A stretch of DNA of 64,000 bases, taken from Akebia trifoliata (lineage: Eukaryota > Streptophyta > Magnoliopsida > Ranunculales > Lardizabalaceae). The stretch spans positions 27,655,132-27,719,131 of the forward strand of contig CM030717.1 in assembly GCA_017979445.1 (NCBI GenBank). Direction: 5' to 3'. The translations under genes were made by a program, and so were the position numbers. The notes below the pieces were generated by a model, which did no database searches, had not been told where the DNA came from, and was given only the letters and a program-made list of their open reading frames with translations. Every line of letters begins with the position of its first letter. Position 1 is the stretch's first letter. Positions 48,527 to 61,000 of the stretch are shown here, piece after piece.

Positions 48527-51500
48527 AGCCAACAACACTTTTTGTAATTATTTAGGTTGCAGCTTGTTTGGGTCTAAAATTATTTTGTATCCCTTTCTAT
48601 TTTAGATGTCTTTTAATTATTTTAGAAATTATATATATTCACATCATTTTTTGTTAGTCCTTATTTTGAAGGTTCAAGACGTGTCGTATTGGGTCAATTT
48701 TTGTGCCAATTTGAAAGGTTTCTTTTTAAGAAAAAAAGTTTTCAAAATCTCAAAAGGCTATATGTTAAAATATAAAATGCAAAATTTTGCAATTAGGGTT
48801 TGGGGAAAGTTTAGGGTATTTGGTTGGGGTTAGGTAATAGATTATAGGGTAGATTTGGGGAAGAAGTTAATGGTATAGGTGTTTATAGTTTAAGAATGAT
48901 TTGATGTTTTATTTTTTATGGGGGTTAAAGGATTCTTGATGGTTCAAGAATCAAAATTTCAAGATTTCTTGAAAATCAAGAAAACATAAAAAAGATAGGA
49001 AAGACATAAGATTTGTGGAAGAAGAATATAGATAATACCTTGGCCAAGAGTGGTCTCACACCATCATCCAATCACTGGAAAAATCTCTGTAAGCTAGCTG
49101 TAAAATTTATTTTGTTTCATCAAAATTGTTAAACCCACTTACAATGCCATATAAATAGGCTCCCTCATGTTAGACTTAAAATCTTAATTCTAATATGATT
49201 TAGACAATGACACTTTTGACATTGAGAAGCCAATCCCATGTAAAACTGATGTCCCATCGGTTACAATGCCATATATAGGCTCTCTCATTTTAGGCCTAAA
49301 GCTCTAATCCTAATATGACTTAAACAATGACACTTTTGACCTTGAGAAGTCAATCCTGTGCTAAACTGATATTCCATTGGTATTTTGGCCATAACTTTCT
49401 CAAAACTCATCGAAATTGCAAAATCTTGGGCTCGTTAGATAGGTAACTGAATAACCTTTCAAATGACACAAAATTGACCCAATATGACAAATTTTGACCC
49501 CTCAAAATAAGGCCTAACGAAAAATGATATGAATAGTACATAAACTCATATACAACTTTTAAAATAATTAAAAAACATCTCAAATAAAATAATCCAATCT
49601 AAAACTAATCCCAATAAAATAAAACTGGATAAAAAAGAACTTTAGACCCAAACAAACTGCAACCTAGATAATTACAAATTTCTATTAGAAGCCGTTACTG
49701 TTGGCTTGATTTGCGTTTCACATCAAAGAGAGAAAGAGAGAGAGAGTCTTCAATGAAAAATCGTTTTTGTTTATATGAACTTTTTTTTTTCTTTTTGAAA
49801 TAATCTATTTTTTTAATTTTATTTTTAAATTATTGATTATACAAATAATTACCAAATGCAATTAACATACCTCATAATAAATTATAGAGTCGATAATTGA
49901 TTATCGACGTCATTATCTATTACTAGAATTGTTACTAAATGGCCCCCTAAGTTATTGTTGTCAACATTTTCTTCACGTAGATTGCCTTGACAAAGAAAAC
50001 CGCCTTTTAGGGTAGATGAGACCACAAGAAAAAAATAACTCTAAACCATTGAGCCAATGCGGGATGAATGGTTGATTACAACTGAAAATATACCTTCTTC
50101 TATAGATGCCAAACTCTTACGCCTCTTAGTTGGAGAGAGAAAAGACTTGTTGATTAAAGCTATAAGACTAAAGACTGTCTCCCATTTCCCAATCATTTAA
50201 GTTCATTCTAAGATTCAAACCAAGCATCCCATTTATCAGATGAAGCATACATGGATGGGATCCTGGGAAGAAGACCTTTTTAGGGTGCGAATGTGCATGG
50301 TGATGGAAGAGAATTCGATCATCCCTACCAACCGTGGAATGGACATGCCTTCTAAACTCAAGTCTCACATTTACAATGCCTCAACACCCAATTAGGTCAA
50401 ATAAAGACTAACCTCATTGCTGTCCCATCCACCATGATTGGACCCATATTTGCTCATCGGAACCTCTTTCACAGACTCTTATCCTCTCCTTATCTCCAGA
50501 CCACTTCCCCAATAAACCAATATTTTCATAATTTTTAAGATTGCTTATTTCGACCTTCCATACTTTTTTGGACAATATATCTTCTCCCAAGGATCATATG
50601 TTTATTATTTATTTTTCTTTTTTTTTTCCTACATGATTTTAGAGATATTTACTTATCTTGCCTTCTAATCTGTTATGAATCTTGGACACAATTCTTATAG
50701 TCAATGAGGGTATTGCTTTTAGGATGCACCCATGAATTTCAAGGATTGTCTGCAAGATTGATATGAAGAAGGCTTACAACCATGTTAACTAGGATTTTCT
50801 TGATTATATGCTAGGCAGAATGAGATTCAATTTGAAATGAAGGAGATGGATCCGAAAATGTGTATCTACAAAGAATTTTCTATTTAATTAATGGTTCCTG
50901 AGCTGGTTATTTTAGAAACAATAAGGGTTAAGAAAAAAAATTGAACCTTTCATAATGTTTCAACCAATATTGAAATGAAACATTGAATGATTTGGTAATT
51001 TTTCAGAATGTTTCTGTTGAGATAATTTCGGATTTTCTCCCAATCAAAATATTGCCTTGAAATGAGATTTTAAACCCTAACTACTACTACTACTACTGCT
51101 GCTATTTGGGGGTGGAGTATGTATGATGCATGGTGTTGCTCAAGTAATGGAACTATTTTAGATATTATCATGAATACATTCTAACTTATAGAAGTAAACA
51201 CTAAATTAATTTTGATACATGAGAGAAGGAAATATTACATGGGGAACTTCAAATAATTTCCTTACTTTTTCCCGCCTTAGTGATAGTAATAATGGTCAAA
51301 ACTAGTAATGATAAATCAAGTTATTACGGGTATTATATAAATCTTCAATTGAAATATATTTTATTAGTAGGCCCATGTCCTTTTCTTAAGTGCACTTCTT
51401 CAAAATTAATGAGATCCATGTCCTTTCAACTTTGTCATATTATTGAGAGCCTTCAACTTGCACAAAAGAACTCCCCACAGGTGTTGTCAATGGTTTGTTG

Positions 51501-52035
51501 CCCGTGATCATAACTTCCTAATTTATTATCCTTTATTTTATCATCCACCGGGGATGCTTGTAACTTCCATAGGATGCACATCATATCTACTTACAACGGT
51601 AACAAATATTTCTGTAGTTTTTGTATCAAATATTAATATTCTACTTTTGCATGCTTATAAAAGTTATTGTGGATAGTGATCCTTTATAATCCTTTTGATT
51701 CTTTAAATTAGTTTAGTCTTCAGTAATGGACTTCTTATTTGGAAATAAATTCTAGGGTGTGCATTATAGATTTTTTGCAGTTCTTTATTTTATAATGGGT
51801 CCCCTATTTATTATCGATTTCCCAAAAACACAGATAACTAATTTTGATTATAGTTAGGAATCAGGATAGTTGATCCTCCAATCTCTTCTAGGAGTACAAT
51901 CATATGCATTAGCATTCTTTTGAAGGTGTAATGGGAACTCTTGGCATGTACCTCATTATGCAATATATTGGTGGAATCTAAAAGGAGAAAAGACATTGGC
52001 TATTGCATATAATCAGACAATAAAAGAAGAAATGA

Positions 52036-52082
<47 letters not shown>

Positions 52083-55000
52083 ATATATCTTTATTATTAC
52101 ATTGAGAGAAGGCGGAGTAGAAGTGGTTTGAACCAAAATTTGAGTGGTCATAAATGCCTGCACTTTTATATTTTAATTTAATATAATTAGGGTCGTTTTA
52201 GTAAAAAACTCAGAAAATTGCAATGCACGACCTTAGCATCACGTTGCTTACTTTCAAAAATTACAAAAATAGCCTTTATTACTATCTAATCTACAAAACC
52301 CCTTTTGTCAATATTTTAAATTACAAATAAGCCATTTTGATATATGTGCATTTGCACTTGCCACCTAGTATATATATGTATTAATGATTTATTTTACTGA
52401 CAAGCAGTTGCTGCATATTTTTTTTGTAGGTTGATTCTGTAGAGGGTCCAATGCCGCAAACAAGATTTGTTTTAAAGAAAGCTCTAGAATTTGGTCATGC
52501 TGTTGTCGTGGTTGTGAATAAGATTGATAGACCTTCAGCTCGTCCAGAATTTGTGGTCAATTCCACTTTTGAACTTTTTATCGAATTAAATGCAACTGAT
52601 GAACAGGTACACATTTATAAGATATTGTCAATATTTTTGGGGTCTTTATGGAAATATAGTGAAGCATTATAAGAATTTATGTTCTAGTAAGTACAATTTT
52701 GAGTTTAATATCCAAGCTATGTTCATATTATATGCAGTGTGATTTCCAAGTAATATATGCAAGTGGTATCAAGGGAAAGGCTGGACTCTCTCCAGAAAAT
52801 CTGGCTGATGATCTTGGACCACTTTTTGAGGCTATTGTGAGATGCATACCGGGACCACGTATTCATAAAGATGGTGCATTGCAGATGCTTGTTAGTGGTT
52901 CTTTATTTCAACAATATTTAGTATCACTCGTATATGGTTAATCTTCAGATGCAAATCTCTGTAGTATTGTTTTGAGCATGCATGTGTGTAATTTTTTCTT
53001 GGGTCAGAATTGGTAGACTCATGGAAAGGGAACTCATATGTTCACTCACAATCTTGATCGTGTACAAGTGAAATCCAAGGGTCAGGATAAAAAAAGTACC
53101 CTGAGAATATAGCAACAGATCTCGAAGATAAATCCCAATAGTTGGATTTAGTATTTACATGGTTGGGATTGTGTGTGAACATACGAGTTCACTTTAATGA
53201 GTACGGATCCCAACCCTTTTCTCTTTGTTGTACTTATGTATTTTGTCCACTGGCCGTTGTCAGTTTCCTAAAGATTTCTAGAAATATATGGTGAAAGAAA
53301 ACAACTGTCAGAAAGAGAGAAATTTTAATAGGTCAAAGTGTATATTGAGGTGGGATGTACAATTCTCCTCATGCAATGAATACGATCGGTAGGAACAAAA
53401 AAAGGGGAAAAGGAAATGGGGAAATCAAGATACAACAGCTTGAATAGGAGATGATGTTTGCTGGATGAGGTGAAAGCTCAGTGGTTTGTACCTTCTTTAA
53501 GCATCCCACTTTTGTAAGTAATTACATTTTCCGACTTAAGAGGGTATCGAATGGAGTCAGCAACAAGAGGAAATTAGGCAAAACATTATTATTATTATTT
53601 ATTTATTTATTCATTTTTCCATCACTATTGTCCAACCGAAAAGAGAAAAGAAAATGGAGAAAGGAGAAGGAACTCTTGACATAGAGAAATAAAGATTATC
53701 CTCGATAAGACAAGACAATCAAGTCCAAAATTCATTTCCTTTCCCCTCCTCATGAGAGCAGATAAACAGTTTCAATTACTTGCATTATAACATTGGTAAC
53801 CCTTTTGTGGACTAAAGTGTCAATCATGGCACATTAGCAAGTCTTGGACTAAATTTATTCTTTCCATGACTATGATAATTTCCAGACTCCTTGATAATTT
53901 GATATTGTTGACTAAAGCCCAATCAGCAGATTAACTGCTAGGTCCAGTATCACTTTTAATGGTTTGAGGAGCAAGAAGAACGGGGAAGGAGGGGATAATA
54001 GAGAGAAACAGTAATGCTAGGTTGCATAGGACTACTGACATATATAACAAGAAATCTGCTCCTATGTCCACATTACAACTCATTAGAAGAGGTAATTAAA
54101 ATAGTAAAGCACTTATACGTTCAAAATAATGTAGTTAGGATTTTGTTGCATGCTATGGAATTAAAGTCAATGACCATGTAGATAAAAATATAAGCTCTTT
54201 TTTACTATTGTCTTTACCTGTGGATTTTTTCTATATGGCTTCTCTCTGAATAATTTACATACTACATATGTGGTAGGTAATGATTTTTACCTTATTTTAG
54301 GCAACAAATATTGAATTTGAAGAGCATAAAGGACGAATAGCTATTGGACGCTTGCATGCTGGGAAGTTGCAAAGAGGAATGGATGTGAAGGTGAGTATGA
54401 TTGTCATGTACTTTGATCTGGGAAAGCTTTATGTTTATTATATTTATTTTTAGTCTCATATAATAGTTAATTTGTTTTAGTTGTTTAACTGACACACTTG
54501 TCACAGACATGTCAAAGATAGTGTTTCTTTAATGATCTGTGTAAATTCTTAGAATCCAGTTTAGATTTTTGTAGATTCTTTCTTTAGTTTCCTTTAATTT
54601 TTTTTAAGGACTTTGTTTCTATTGTCTGGGTTTTATCAACTGCTTGGTATGTCTTCTGATTCATGGACATATCATTTTGTGTTATTTATTTTGCTGCTTC
54701 TATTCTCTTTCTTAGTTGTGGGTACAATATCGTTTTCAAGTAATATTTTCTGTTCATGGTTGGGATGTCTTCTACGGTAAAAGGAACAAATCAATTCATG
54801 GCATTCTTGCTACTGTAATTTGAAATTTTGTAGGTTTGCACATCAGAAGATGCATGTAGATATGCTAAAATTAGCGAGCTTTTTGTGTATGAAAATTTTG
54901 GACGGGTTCCTGTGGAGACTGTGGAAGCTGGTGATATTTGTGCTGTCAGTGGTATTAGTGATATTCTGGTAAGCTTATTTATATTTTTCACATCAATTCA

Positions 55001-58000
55001 ACAGTATTTTAAACTTTGCACCAACTTGGCAGGGATTCAATTCATAGGATTCTATTTTATTTATTTATTTATTTTTTCCGCTTGGGATATTCTAAATCAC
55101 TATATGTATCCTTTTTTACAGATTGGGGAGACAATTGCCGATAAAAATTTTGGAACACCATTGCCTGCCATTAAGGTGGAAGAGCCAACGGTGAAAATGG
55201 CTTTCTCCATCAACACTTCACCTTTTGTTGGTCGTGAGGTATTGTTTAGATCAACAAGCAGTCATCATCATCCTCTACCATTCATCCCATATTGGGATGA
55301 CACGATATTTCCTGTTTAGCCTTTTAACTCTTAGAGCTATAATTTATGTCAAAGCATATCTTTTATTGCAGCCCATTGCTTCTAGTACACGGCCTAGCCC
55401 ACCTATCACTACACCCGGGTTGATGCAACATGTTATTTCCAAAGAATGCTCTAACATAAACATAGAGATTTATGCTCTTTTAGGGTCATTTATGATGATA
55501 ACATGACCATAACTAGGGATCTTACGTGAGATTGATCTAATAAATTCACTAAAGGTGAATGTTTGCAAGTCAAGTACTACTTCTGCAAGTGTTTGTCTCT
55601 AGATGTTTCTTGTTGAATTCTCAATGTAAATGCTACATAGTTGGTTCTCATCCTTCAGAGACTACGAGTGTAATAGGAGCATCCGTCGACAAAGGGATCA
55701 CCCTAAGATGATCATCTCATGGCTACTGAGAATGAATCAAATAAGATGGTTCTATTTCTCAATATTTCTAACTTGAACGGATCCAATGTCGAAAAGATTG
55801 AAAAAGTCAGTCATTCACAGAGTTTTGGGAAATAAAATGAATAGCCCTATGCTTCTCTGTTTTACTTGCTTCATGAGAGGATGGATAGATTCCTCACATC
55901 TATAAAGGAAGTGCTTTCCACAGTAGCGTTTCTGAACTCTTTGTTCTTTTGTGTGTTACAAGGCCATGCTGTTTCCATCTGAGCTGTGAGCTGAGGTGGA
56001 AAGGTGGAGATGATGAGTGCTTAATTTGTTGTCTAAGCTCCATCAATTTCTCTTTCCGACTGAGGGCATCCTTACCTGATTCTGTGGATGGAGTTTGGTG
56101 TGGCCTTCGAGTGAATGCTTTCTGATATCTTTGAAGAGGTTTATGGCATGACCATTTTGGTATGTCTTATCCTGGAGAAATTAGCTCCGAAAGTATAGAT
56201 TAATTAGCTACTTGTGTCATGATTACGGTTATTGTTGAGTCTTGGGACTTAAAATTCTTGAAGCATTGAATTATACTTTTTTTCCTCTTTCCTTTTCATA
56301 TATCTTTCTCATTTCTTTTATATATATAATTTGAAGGGTAAGCTGGACTTGTATCCACGACCTCAAAGTTACTTTGCAATGGTTCAAACCAACTGAGCTA
56401 TGGATCTAAGCCCTTGTTTCTTATATATATGATAAACACGTACAACTATTTTCGGTATTGCTGTTTATGCTTGCACGTAAATTCATATTATTTAGCATAT
56501 CACCTCCATTTGAATCTGTGAGGAGTTTCCTGTTTTGTGCTACAGCAGCTCCTAGAGCTGTTTTTGTTTTGTGCGACAGCAGCAGCCCCTAGGGCTTTCT
56601 TGGTGGGCTTCTTATGTAATGGGCCCCACCTTATGTTATGTATGTGGGCCCCACATACACTTTATTTGATTATTATTTAATATATAGGAGAGGCAGAACC
56701 CTTGCACTTTGGACTGTGTTCAGCTCTCTCTCTCTCTCTCCCTAATCTTCTTCTTCTCCCTTAGTTCTCTTCTTCTACTTTCTCTAGACTGTTTTGGTTT
56801 TTTACTTGGTATTAGAGTGAAGTTTTTTTCTTCTCTCCCAACCTTTCTTTGGTTTTAAAACCTTATTTCTGAAGTTGAACCCTTCTTTTATGCAGTTTTT
56901 TAGTGAAAAGAACTTCGGTTCATTGTGGTGGTGCAAGATAAACCCTAGATGTGTATCTAGGGTGTGGTTGTGTGCTTGTGGTTAGTTGTGACTGAGTTTT
57001 GGCGCCTCCTACCCTTGCCACCTCTCTCATAGCTGTCTTTTATACCGGTTGTTGCCTTCCTCGTTGTGTGTTTGCTCTTCTTCGTGGTTGCTCTAATGGA
57101 TGAGCTTATTTTTTCAAGTGATGATTCGGCTAAGCAAATTACGTCGGTAAGGTTGAATGGAAATAATTACCATTCTTGGTCCCATGCTATAAAGGTGTTC
57201 CTACGACCCAAGAAGAAAACAAAGTACCTTGTGGAAGATGCTCCTCTAGAGGATTCAAAGAATTATGAAGATTGGAGTGAAAATTTATTGGTTATGACTT
57301 GGCTTTGGTTAAGCATGAAACCATTTATGGCTTCCAATGTCCAACTCCTTTAGTTACAAAGAAGATTTGGAGCTCTCTTGTAGAGATGTACTCTCAAGAG
57401 AGTAATGTGACTAGGGTGTTTGAGTTGTTTGAATGCATATTTATTACCAAACAGAGTGATAAACCCTTGAATGAACATTATAGCCATTTGAAAGGTATGT
57501 GGAAGAATTATTACTTTATCAATCTTTGAGCACTGATTTGGAAGTTCAAAGACGCTGCGGGAAGAGTTTCAAGTTCTATTGTTACTATCCAGTCTTAACT
57601 CGGAGTACAATGTCTTCAAGGATCAGATCCTGGTGAACTACTTTCCATTGCAGCAAATGCATATTCACGTCTTTAGACGGCCTCACTTACTCATTCAACT
57701 CCTTCTCTTAAGGAGTCATTTGCTTAGTGATGGTACTCGTGGAACTTCCCGTTGTGGACTCGGCGGTACTCGTGGTGGTAGTCGTAGTTGTAATCATGGT
57801 GGAACCCTTAGGGGTCGTGGTGGTGGTACTGATAGGTCCAATTGGAAATGCAACTATTGTGGTAAGACAGGGCATACTGATGATTATTATTGGGACAAAT
57901 GGGGACGTCCTGACTATGCCCACAATGCATCTGTTGATACATCATCCGCATCTATCACTCAACCATCTGTTTCCAGATCCTTGATTACTGGTTTTGAGTC

Positions 58001-61000
58001 TCCTGACAATCTTGCTGCTCAACTTAGTCAGCTCCTTCAAAAGTTGTTAGGTCTACCTCCTTTATCTGTTCCTACAACAACTATGGTCAATACAGGTAAT
58101 TCTACTTGTGTAGTTGCTTGATCTCCTTCATCTTCCTGGGTTATTGACTCTGGTGCTAGTGCTCATATGTCTGGTATCTCCTCTATATTTTCTAATTTCC
58201 GTTCATCTAGATCTCATATTATTTTAACTGATGTTTCCTCTCGTCTTTTCCTTGGCATTTGTGATCTTTTTCCTACCAATTCCATGACACTCACTTCTGG
58301 CTTATTTGTTCATGAATTTCCTTCTAATTTTCTATTTGTAAGTTGGTTAACAAAATCATTAAATTGTTTTGTAATCTTTTTGCCCACCTCTTGTGTTTTT
58401 CAAGAACTCATGATGAAGAAGGTGATTGGTTCGGGGCATGAATGAAATGAGTTGTATTTTTTGGACTGTGGTAAGCTAGTTCTTGTTTTGAGTGCTGCCG
58501 TTACTCATATTCAGTAGCATTATAGCTCGTGTCACCCATCATTGTAGAAGTTGCTTCAAGTTCCCACATTGAGTCTTATTTCAGTATTAGAATGTGAGGC
58601 TCGTCAGTTAGGCAAGCATCACAGTAGTAGTTTTCCTCCTAGTCTAGAGAGTCATCAGTTGAGTCCTTTTGATGTAGTCAATTCGGACATTTGGGGTCCT
58701 GCAAGAATAAAGATTATTTATGATTTTTCTGATTTTGTCATTTTTATGGATGATTACTCTAGAATGTCTTGACTTTTTTTAATGAAAGACTGTTCTAAAT
58801 TACCCAATTTCTTTTTAGCATTTTATAATGAGATATTTGTTAAATTTGAACTTGGTGTTAAAATTTTTCGTTCTGACAATGCCCTTGAATATACCTAAAA
58901 TTGTATGTCTAATTTTTGCAGAGACCATGGTATAATCCATCAGCCTACCTGTCCACATACTTCCCAATAGAATGTCATCGTTGAACGTAAACTTCGTCAT
59001 CTTCTGGATGTCACTTGCATTTTATTGTTTAATATGTCAGTTCCTAAAACTTATTGGGCTGATGGTGTTCTTACTGCTTGTTACCTCATTAATCAAGTTC
59101 CTACACATGTTTGGGGTAGCCAGACACCTTTCTCTTTATTATATCCTACGACCAAGCCTTTTCCTCTTGTTCCACGTGTCTTTAGGTGTGTGTCCTTTGT
59201 CCATATTCTTGAGACTGGTCATGATAATTGATAAGTTGTCTCCACGTGCTATTAAGTGTCTTCTTGGGTTATTCTCGAACCCAAAAGGACTATCGTTGTT
59301 ATGATCTTGTAGGGCATCAATATTATACTAGTGTTGACGTCATCTTTTTTGAGTCGACATTTTTCTTCTCCATTTTTGGTCGTCAGCTCAATTTTGATTT
59401 GGTTCATTCTCTTCAAAGGGAGTTAGTTTTGCCTAATGTTCCGCTTCCAGTTTCTTTTCCTCGTTTGCAGGTTTATCAATGATTTCAACATCGCTTAGTT
59501 GTATCTTACGGTCCAGTTGCAGTTGAACCATCACCTGACTCTCTTGAGGACCCTCCACCTCTTGCCTCTTTTGAAGACCTTCCACATCCTCCTTGCTACT
59601 TATTTTATTACTGAAAGGTATTCATTCTTGCACTAACCATCCTATCTCTAATTTTGTCCCTTTCCATCGTCTTCCATCAACTTTTCGCTCCTTTGCATTC
59701 TCATTGCTCATTGTTTTTGTTCCTAGTACTTATCGTCAGGCTTTAATTTTTTCTGGATGGAAACTTGCTATGGTCGACAAGATGTATGCCCTTTATCATA
59801 ATTAGACATGGGAGCTCACTACTCTTTCTTATGGAAAAACCATTGTTGATTGTCATTCGATGTACACTGTAAAGTATAAACTTGATGGTTCTGTTGATCG
59901 CCTTAAGGCTCGATTGGTGGCTAAAGGGTATACTTAGACTTATGGTGTGGATTATTGTGCGACCTTTTCACCTGTTGCTCGTTTCAACTCTGTTAGAATT
60001 CTTTTAGCTGTTGTAGTAAGTTCTAACTGGCAACTTTACCAACTAGACATCAAAAATGCATTTCTTCATGGAGATTTACAGGAGAAAGTGTATATGGATC
60101 AGCCCTCAGGTTATGCAATTGAAGGGAAATGATATCTTGTGTGTAGGTTGGAGAAGGCGTTGTATGAATTGAAATAGTCTTCACATGCGTGGTTTGACAA
60201 ATTTAGCATTGTGGTGCTTCGATATGGGATTTAGCATTCCACCTCTGATCATTCTGTATTTACTCGTCATTCTACTTCAGGCACTATCGTTCTTACTGTG
60301 TATGTGGATGACATTATTGTCACTAGTAGTGACTTTATTGGTATTATTCAGTTGAAGGATCATTTGATTACTCAGTTCCATATAAAAGACTTGGGCTTTT
60401 TTCGTTATTTCCTTGGGATCGAGGTTGCATTTTCCAAGAATGGACTCACTTTATGCCAATGCAAGTATTTGTTGGACTTATTATGACGGGCATTCTGTAA
60501 TCTCGTCCAGTTGATACTCCCATGGATCCTTCTGTCAAGCTTGATGTTGAACGAGAGGAAGTTTTTGAGGATACTGAGAGATATAGGTGTTTGGTTGGTA
60601 AGCTCATTTATCTCACAGTTACTCGCCTTGACATTGCTTATGCTGTGGGAGTGGTCAGTCGATTTATACATGCCTTTCGACAACCTCATTGAAAGGGTGC
60701 TCCTGTCATATTTTACATTATCTAAAGCGTGCTCCTGGAAAGGGTCTTGTACCGTCCTTCCTCTTCTTTAGTTATTTTTGAATACTCCGATGCTGATTGG
60801 GTTATGAGTCGTTCTGATCGTTGATCCACCTCTGGTTATTGCACTTTTGTGAGTGGAAATCTTGTTACTTGATGTAGTACAAAGCAACACGTTGTGGCTT
60901 GTTCTAGTGCTGAAGCTGAATATCGTGCCATGGCTCACACTGCTTCTCAGATGTTGTAGGTTGATTCTCGTCTTTGCGACATTGGTGTTGATGCTTCGTT

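Larger units (their letters stand above)
48304..49949. mobile_element. Outer hAT-like inverted-repeat element
   Basis: AGGGGCCGTTTGGTAAC at 48304-48320, and GTTACTAAATGGCCCCCTA at 49931-49949, are inverted repeats. The flanks AGAAATTG (48296-48303) and AGTTATTG (49950-49957) agree at six of eight positions, consistent with an aged 8-bp duplication. No transposase is visible. It is itself split by the element at 48541-49682. Confidence 0.65.
46485..52429 (+). other. TypA gene intron 3 (5.9 kb)
   Basis: GTACTAAAC donor, TTTTTGTAG acceptor; it splits the Val-Val between DTPGH and the downstream DSVEGP block. It contains two MITE-like elements, a LINE tail-like block (about 47620-47700), nested inverted-repeat elements, microsatellites and a LINE RT fragment, listed separately where supported. 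Confidence 0.9.

Noticed and set aside
56335..56412. Functional tRNA gene
   Set aside because: A and B box-like strings are present, but the acceptor and T stems do not pair; kept only as a possible SINE remnant.
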